11,009 nucleotides of DNA from an uncultured Gammaproteobacteria bacterium. GTDB taxonomy: Bacteria > Pseudomonadota > Gammaproteobacteria > Arenicellales > Poriferihabitantaceae. The notes beneath the pieces are model-generated. The model did not search any database. It was given only the letters and a program-made list of their open reading frames with translations, and had not been told where the DNA came from. The position numbers and the translations under genes are program-made. The stretch is taken from positions 1 to 11,009 of the forward strand of contig CALIFM010000232.1 of NCBI GenBank assembly GCA_938021685.1, written 5' to 3'. Numbering within the stretch: position 1 is the stretch's first letter; the number at the start of each line of letters is the position of its first letter. Shown piece after piece: positions 7,101 to 11,009 of this stretch.

Positions 7101-7565
7101 ATGAAAAAAAGAATGAAAATGAATAGGATTAAATTACTTGCTGTAAGTATCTTTGCTGTGGCATTAAGTGGATGTGGTGGTGGTGGTAGCAGTTCTGGTG
7201 GTGGTCAAGCTGCCGCTGGTAGTTATGCGGCTCAAGTCACGGGTACTGTTTCCTGGGCATCGGGTTCTTTTCCGCTTGAGGGTGGACTTGGTCTAATTAT
7301 AGATGCAGATGGTAGTATTCGCCATTTTGATGGGGATAAGCTGGTTGGGCAAGGATCTATCAGTGGTAAGCGCCTAAATTGGATTACTAACCTTACTAGC
7401 ATACCTTTCTTTAATCAGCCTAGTTTGCGCTGTACGGGGCAGTGGAAGTTTTCAGGCACATTAGACGGCTTATTGATTGGCGGTAGCCATTCTAGTGCAA
7501 ATGCTGTATGTAATGGAGTCATCGTAAATATTGGTGGTACATTCAAAGGACAGAAGAGACAATGA
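7101..7565 (+). CDS. Small putative outer-membrane lipoprotein, unknown function
   Basis: The frame is open further upstream to a TTG at 6999, but the ATG at 7101 is preferred. It has AAGAGG eight bases upstream and places a proper signal directly at the N-terminus: basic residues (MKKRMKMNRIK), a hydrophobic core, and the lipobox A-L-S-G-C25. The product is 154 residues, about 130 after signal peptidase II cleavage. The residue after the lipidated Cys is Gly, not Asp, so transport to the outer membrane is expected. A Gly/Ser linker (GGGGSSSGGG) follows, then a compact domain rich in Gly and beta-prone residues, with two cysteines (in LRCTGQW and AVCNG) that could form a disulfide. I do not recognise the domain. 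The gene is flanked by its own spacers and appears monocistronic. Confidence 0.85.
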   Translation: MKKRMKMNRIKLLAVSIFAVALSGCGGGGSSSGGGQAAAGSYAAQVTGTVSWASGSFPLEGGLGLIIDADGSIRHFDGDKLVGQGSISGKRLNWITNLTSIPFFNQPSLRCTGQWKFSGTLDGLLIGGSHSSANAVCNGVIVNIGGTFKGQKRQ

Positions 7566-7603
7566 AAAGGACCTAGTTAGGCCTGCATTTAAAGAAAGTA
7601 AGC

Positions 7604-7640
7604 AAAGCCATAGCTGCTGATTAAGTGGTCAATGGCTTTT
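7604..7640 (+). terminator. Possible terminator between convergent lipoprotein and vWA genes
   Basis: AAAGCCAT (7604-7611) pairs perfectly with ATGGCTTT (7632-7639), and a short T-run ends the structure. The loop is long (20 bases) and the stem has only three G-C pairs, so it is a weak rho-independent terminator. Its position between convergent genes makes the role plausible for the lipoprotein transcript. Confidence 0.45.
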
Positions 7641-7677
7641 CACGTAGACTCATGCGATTGACGTACTGCGTATTTTT

Positions 7678-10170
7678 TTAAGTAGTAAGTGAGGCAAACA
7701 CATTAGCTAGTCGGTTAGGTAGGGCTTCCACATTGTCGACAATGGTGTAGTGATTCGCACCAAAAATATCTGTAACATAGCGATCGGCTTTTGGGTCTAG
7801 AGTAATGCAGTAGGTGTGCATGCCTTGGCTGTGCAGCTCTTCTACTGCTTTTTTGCAGTCAAAGCGTAAATAGTCTGGGTCTTTCTCGTCAATGTCGGAG
7901 GGAGCGCCATCGGTGATTAGCAGCACCACTTTTTTGCTTTCGGTGGTTTGCGCTAGGTGTGCTGCGCCGTGCCGCAAGGCTGCGCCCATGCGGGTGGAGT
8001 AACTGCCATGCATGCTTGCCATGCGCGCGCGTGCTGATTCGTCATAGCCTTGGTCGAAATCTTTAAAGCGAAAATAACGCACATCATTGCGCCCGTCGGA
8101 TGAAAAACCATGTATTGCAAAGTTGTCACCAATAGAGTCAATCGCCCACGCCAGCAAGCCCGTGGCTTCACGGGTCAGATCTAAGATACTTTTCGCTTCG
8201 CGGTAGCCCGGTTGACCGCGCTTAGTGCCATCAATACGGTCATTGGTGGATTGCGATAAATCCATCATCAGCAGCAAAGCAAAGTCACGTTCATGGTGTT
8301 TGATGCGGATGTTGATTTTAGGGTCTGGCATGATGCCGCGGCGGATATCGATCATCGCGCGTATCGCTGCTTCAATGTCGATTTGCTCACCGTCTTCATA
8401 ACCGCGTTGGCGCACCAAACCTTGCGGTTGCATAGCGTCCACCAAGTGACGCAATCGGGTGGCGACACCTTTATGCTGCGTTAAAATGCCATCCATGATG
8501 GATGCATCGCCCGCGGGCACTTCGCGTTCAATGACCGTGGCCCATTTGGGGCGCAGCATTTGCAGCGCATAATCCCATTCGCTGTAATAATGCTCAACGC
8601 CGGGTTGTTGACTGCTCAGCTGTGTAGGCTCACTTAGGCCCAATAGTTCATAGGGAATAGCCAACGGCTCGTTATCCGCATCTTCGCCAGCTGCTTCACC
8701 CCCACTGTCATCAGGCTGGCCTGTTTGCTCGCTGCTTGAAGCGCCGTCGCGAGTGCGTGACTCTTGACTGTCATGTACATGGTCGGCATCAATAAATTCG
8801 CGCTCTTCTGGGGTGTACTCCCATAAATGACGGTTGTCGCTGCGATAAGGCAACGGTATAGTTTCAAGATCGCGTAGCGACAAAATTTGCGTTTGCTCGC
8901 GCAGCCAATCAAAAAAGGCAAGGCCTTGCTGCTTAGCGAGATCAACCGATAACTGGCACGAATCATCAAGTGCCTGGTGGTGTTCTGTGGCTAGTTTATT
9001 AATAATGCTATGCTCATCAAGCTGAGCCTTGTCTAGTAGGGTATGGCCCATGCGCATACATAAATCGAGCATACTATCAGGAGCAATGTCTGCGTCACCT
9101 TTATCGGCGTATTGGCTAAAAAAGGCGCCCCATAAGCGCTGTAAACCTGGAAAGCGTGCAATGGCAATAGCTTCAATTTGGGCATCATAAAACAACGCGA
9201 TGCAGTGCAGCTGCGCTTGGGTTAAGTCATCGGCTAATATGGTCTGCCCACCGTATACTAAATGGCTGGCGCCGTGTACAGCGCTGGCAAGGTATAGCTG
9301 CGGGCCATCAATCTCGCCAAAATTATCCCATGCTTCTGGTAGATTGACAGCGATGCCTTCAACTTTAGGTCTTGCTACGCGGCGGCTTTTCAGTTCGCCG
9401 CTGATGGGCCGTAACATGAAAGGGCGATTCCACAAGGCGCGGGTGTAATAATGCAGTTTGCGTTGTTGATCAACAAATAAACTGCCACTGCGCTCTTGGT
9501 CGAATAAGGTTTTAGCAGGCTCAGACTCCAAACGAAAATACGCTAGCTGACCATAATAATTGCCGCTATAAGCTTGCGCGCCCCATAGCGCCCAGTGGCG
9601 TAAGCCAGTGAGGCCAAGATGCTCCAACAAGTAGTGTAAGTTTTCTAAAAAGGGCTTTAGGCCGCTAGGTGCTTTTTGTGCGATGTCTTGGCACAATTGC
9701 AAAAAGCTGGCGAAGGCCTGTGCGGTATTCAGACGCGAAGCGGCCAACGGCAATTTTTGCAGCAACAAACTGACCACACTGCGTGCCGCGGATGATAGGC
9801 TTAGGATGCAGGTGCTGATGTCATCGATCACTTGCTCACCTATGGCAGCAGCAAGCTTAGGGCAGGTCTCGGCATAATCTAGCGCAATGTGAATGCGTTT
9901 TGGCTCGTGAATGATACCGTCAATTGCGGTGCAAAAACGCGTAAAACCCTCAGGAGTAAGCTGAGTTTGCGCAGCGGCTTTAGCGCGAGCAAGCTGTGCT
10001 AATTGCGCTTCGGTGACACCTTTTTGTGGTGGCTTGGCTTCGGCGTTTTGCTGTGCTGAATTATTTGGCATCGTATCTGCACCTGCACTGGAGACTACGT
10101 CGGGTGTGGTTACCACTTTATCAGTGCTATGTGCTGAGCGTTTAGTAGATGAAGATTTCGAGCGAGGCAT
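7678..10170 (-). CDS. von Willebrand factor A domain protein, NorD/CbbO-like
   Basis: An 830-residue soluble protein. The first ~75 residues are low-complexity and rich in Ala, Gln, Ser and Thr. Residues ~75-450 form a helical region resembling NorD/CbbO proteins. Residues ~460-500 are an acidic, disordered-looking linker. The C-terminal ~200 residues are a vWA domain with an intact MIDAS metal site: D637-L-S639-Q-S641, T726 and D754 in ITDG. In this family the protein is the adaptor of a MoxR-type AAA+ ATPase (NorQ/CbbQ) that remodels a target enzyme, for example activating nitric oxide reductase or Rubisco. No NorQ, nor, nir or cbb gene is present here, so the target is unknown and the symbol norD is withheld. 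It follows smpB on the same strand after 63 bases. The ATG at 10170 lacks a Shine-Dalgarno sequence; an internal ATG at codon 34 is an alternative start. Confidence 0.85.
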   Translation of the reverse strand: MPRSKSSSTKRSAHSTDKVVTTPDVVSSAGADTMPNNSAQQNAEAKPPQKGVTEAQLAQLARAKAAAQTQLTPEGFTRFCTAIDGIIHEPKRIHIALDYAETCPKLAAAIGEQVIDDISTCILSLSSAARSVVSLLLQKLPLAASRLNTAQAFASFLQLCQDIAQKAPSGLKPFLENLHYLLEHLGLTGLRHWALWGAQAYSGNYYGQLAYFRLESEPAKTLFDQERSGSLFVDQQRKLHYYTRALWNRPFMLRPISGELKSRRVARPKVEGIAVNLPEAWDNFGEIDGPQLYLASAVHGASHLVYGGQTILADDLTQAQLHCIALFYDAQIEAIAIARFPGLQRLWGAFFSQYADKGDADIAPDSMLDLCMRMGHTLLDKAQLDEHSIINKLATEHHQALDDSCQLSVDLAKQQGLAFFDWLREQTQILSLRDLETIPLPYRSDNRHLWEYTPEEREFIDADHVHDSQESRTRDGASSSEQTGQPDDSGGEAAGEDADNEPLAIPYELLGLSEPTQLSSQQPGVEHYYSEWDYALQMLRPKWATVIEREVPAGDASIMDGILTQHKGVATRLRHLVDAMQPQGLVRQRGYEDGEQIDIEAAIRAMIDIRRGIMPDPKINIRIKHHERDFALLLMMDLSQSTNDRIDGTKRGQPGYREAKSILDLTREATGLLAWAIDSIGDNFAIHGFSSDGRNDVRYFRFKDFDQGYDESARARMASMHGSYSTRMGAALRHGAAHLAQTTESKKVVLLITDGAPSDIDEKDPDYLRFDCKKAVEELHSQGMHTYCITLDPKADRYVTDIFGANHYTIVDNVEALPNRLANVFASLTT

Positions 10171-10233
10171 AAAAGTGGAGCGAAATGCGAAGTAATTCCT
10201 AGTCTACGTAGGTAGGCAGCTCAAGCGGTCATT

Positions 10234-10713
10234 TTAGCGACCAGTTTGTTTCAGCAAGCGATGTTTCTCGCGATCCCATTCGGCGCGTTTCAGTGATTCA
10301 CGCTTATCGTGCTGCTTTTTACCTTTGCCTAGTGCTATTTTGAGCTTTACTTTGCCGCGGCTCCAGTACAGGCTGAGTGCGACAATGGTGTGGCCGTCCA
10401 CTTTGACGGAGCCAATTAGTTTGTCGATTTCTTTGCGGTTGAGCAATAATTTGCGCTCGCGTACGGGATCGGCGACCATGTGAGTAGAGGCTTGAGTAAG
10501 CGGCGAAAAATGCGCGCCGTGTAGGAATAGTTCATTACCGCGTGCCAGCACATAGCTCTCTTTGAGCTGCGCGCGGCCTTCGCGCAGGCTTTTCACCTCC
10601 CAGCCTTGCAGCGCCAAGCCAGCGTCAAACTCTTCAACAATGAAGTAGTCATGCGTCGCTTTCTTGTTGCGGGCAATAGTGCTGCTGGGTGCTTTTTTAC
10701 TTTTTTTGGCCAT
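10234..10713 (-). CDS. smpB: SsrA-binding protein
   Basis: A complete 159-residue SmpB, the usual length. It binds the tRNA-like part of tmRNA, mimics the missing codon-anticodon arm in the ribosomal A site, and is required for trans-translation. Family hallmarks are visible: a basic N-terminus, then GWEVKSLREGRAQLKESY, LHGAHFSP, RERKLLLNRKEI, the conserved GKGKKQHDKR, and a basic C-terminal tail expected to form a helix in the mRNA channel. The RNA partner ssrA is in the same window, about 8 kb away on the same strand. The start at 10713 gives the normal N-terminus (MAKKSKK), though no clear Shine-Dalgarno sequence precedes it. The gene is divergent from a ratA-like gene, an arrangement conserved in gammaproteobacteria. 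It could be read on into the vWA gene. Confidence 0.97.
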   Translation of the reverse strand: MAKKSKKAPSSTIARNKKATHDYFIVEEFDAGLALQGWEVKSLREGRAQLKESYVLARGNELFLHGAHFSPLTQASTHMVADPVRERKLLLNRKEIDKLIGSVKVDGHTIVALSLYWSRGKVKLKIALGKGKKQHDKRESLKRAEWDREKHRLLKQTGR

Positions 10714-10734
10714 GATGTTACGTCTGCTAAGCGC

Positions 10735-10750
10735 GCAGAGTATACTCTGC
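10735..10750. promoter_or_regulatory. Perfect 16-bp palindrome in the smpB-ratA divergent promoter region
   Basis: GCAGAGTATACTCTGC is its own reverse complement over all 16 bases. It contains a TATACT -10-like hexamer readable on either strand. On the minus strand a weak -35 (TTAAAC) lies 17 bases upstream of this hexamer, making it the likely smpB promoter with initiation about 20 bases before the ATG. The symmetry also fits a repressor operator overlapping the promoter. Confidence 0.5.
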
Positions 10751-10860
10751 TTTGTTTGTAAGTTTAATAGCCAAATATAGAAGCTAGGGCTTTAGTGTTT
10801 AAGCTTGATTCAGCGTGCAATACCCCCATTCATCTTATATCACGTTTATTTGACACCACC

Positions 10861-11009
10861 ATGTATTCCATCAACCGTTCCGCCCTTGTTCCATACAGCG
10901 CAAAGCAAATGTATGATCTAGTGAACGACGTGGATGCCTATCAACTTTTCTTGCCCTGGTGCGGTGACTCAAAGGTGCTAGAGCGCAGAGATGATGAGAT
11001 TATCGCTTC
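10861..11009 (+). CDS. ratA: RatA-type START/COQ10-like protein, 3' partial
   Basis: The frame begins at ATG 10861 and is open to the right edge, giving 49 residues starting MYSINRSALVPYS. The N-terminal pattern, with VPYSAKQMYDLVNDVDAY followed by FLPWCG, is typical of the RatA/COQ10 family of START-like lipid-binding proteins. E. coli RatA has been described as an inhibitor of 70S ribosome association, while the eukaryotic homologue COQ10 is a ubiquinone-binding chaperone; the bacterial role is debated. Divergence from smpB matches the conserved smpB-ratA-ratB gene order. No Shine-Dalgarno sequence is visible before the ATG. The remaining ~100 residues lie outside the window. Confidence 0.85.
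   Translation, partial: MYSINRSALVPYSAKQMYDLVNDVDAYQLFLPWCGDSKVLERRDDEIIA

Noticed and set aside
7570..7586. Near-palindrome AGGACCTAGTTAGGCCT after the lipoprotein gene
   Set aside because: The arms match only with a bulge and leave a two-base loop, so a stable hairpin is unlikely. The longer-armed structure at 7604-7640 is the better terminator candidate.
10204..10211. CTACGTAG palindrome between smpB and the vWA gene as an operator
   Set aside because: Eight bases of symmetry are expected by chance at this scale, and no promoter elements accompany it.

Overview
The window looks like a chromosomal segment of a gammaproteobacterium with moderate GC. The best evidence is the complete tmRNA gene, whose encoded tag reads ANDDNYALAA, a Pseudomonas-type variant of the E. 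coli tag. The smpB/ratA divergent pair at the right edge is also typical of this class. I cannot name the genus from the sequence.

Layout from left to right. (1) Positions 3-1526 hold the 3' part of a large gene of unknown function, with one C-terminal c-type heme motif. (2) Positions 1527-1916 carry no gene; they contain the ssrA terminator and one inverted repeat. (3) The tmRNA gene ssrA lies on the minus strand at 1917-2273, with a sigma70-like promoter behind it. (4) A plus-strand cluster at 2477-6894 encodes an M24 (Xaa-Pro type) metallopeptidase, an acetyl-CoA acetyltransferase (thiolase) and an acetoacetate-CoA ligase. (5) A small lipoprotein gene lies at 7101-7565. (6) Two minus-strand genes at 7678-10713 encode a large NorD/CbbO-like von Willebrand factor A protein and SmpB. 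(7) Diverging from smpB, the first 49 codons of a RatA-type START/COQ10-like gene run off the right edge.

Two functional themes can be read. The thiolase and the ligase form a complete route from free acetoacetate: the ligase makes acetoacetyl-CoA using ATP and CoA, and the thiolase cleaves it to two acetyl-CoA. This would serve growth on acetoacetate or turnover of ketone or polyhydroxybutyrate intermediates. The M24 peptidase is 57 bases upstream on the same strand, but its substrate and link to this route are unknown. The second theme is trans-translation: the RNA (ssrA) and its obligate protein partner (smpB) are both present about 8 kb apart, both on the minus strand.

I see no CRISPR array, insertion sequence, integrase or phage gene. 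I did not find a convincing new multi-gene system. The least explained items are the heme-motif protein beyond the 3' end of ssrA, the NorD-like protein with no NorQ/CbbQ ATPase beside it, and a perfect 16-bp palindrome in the smpB-ratA promoter region.
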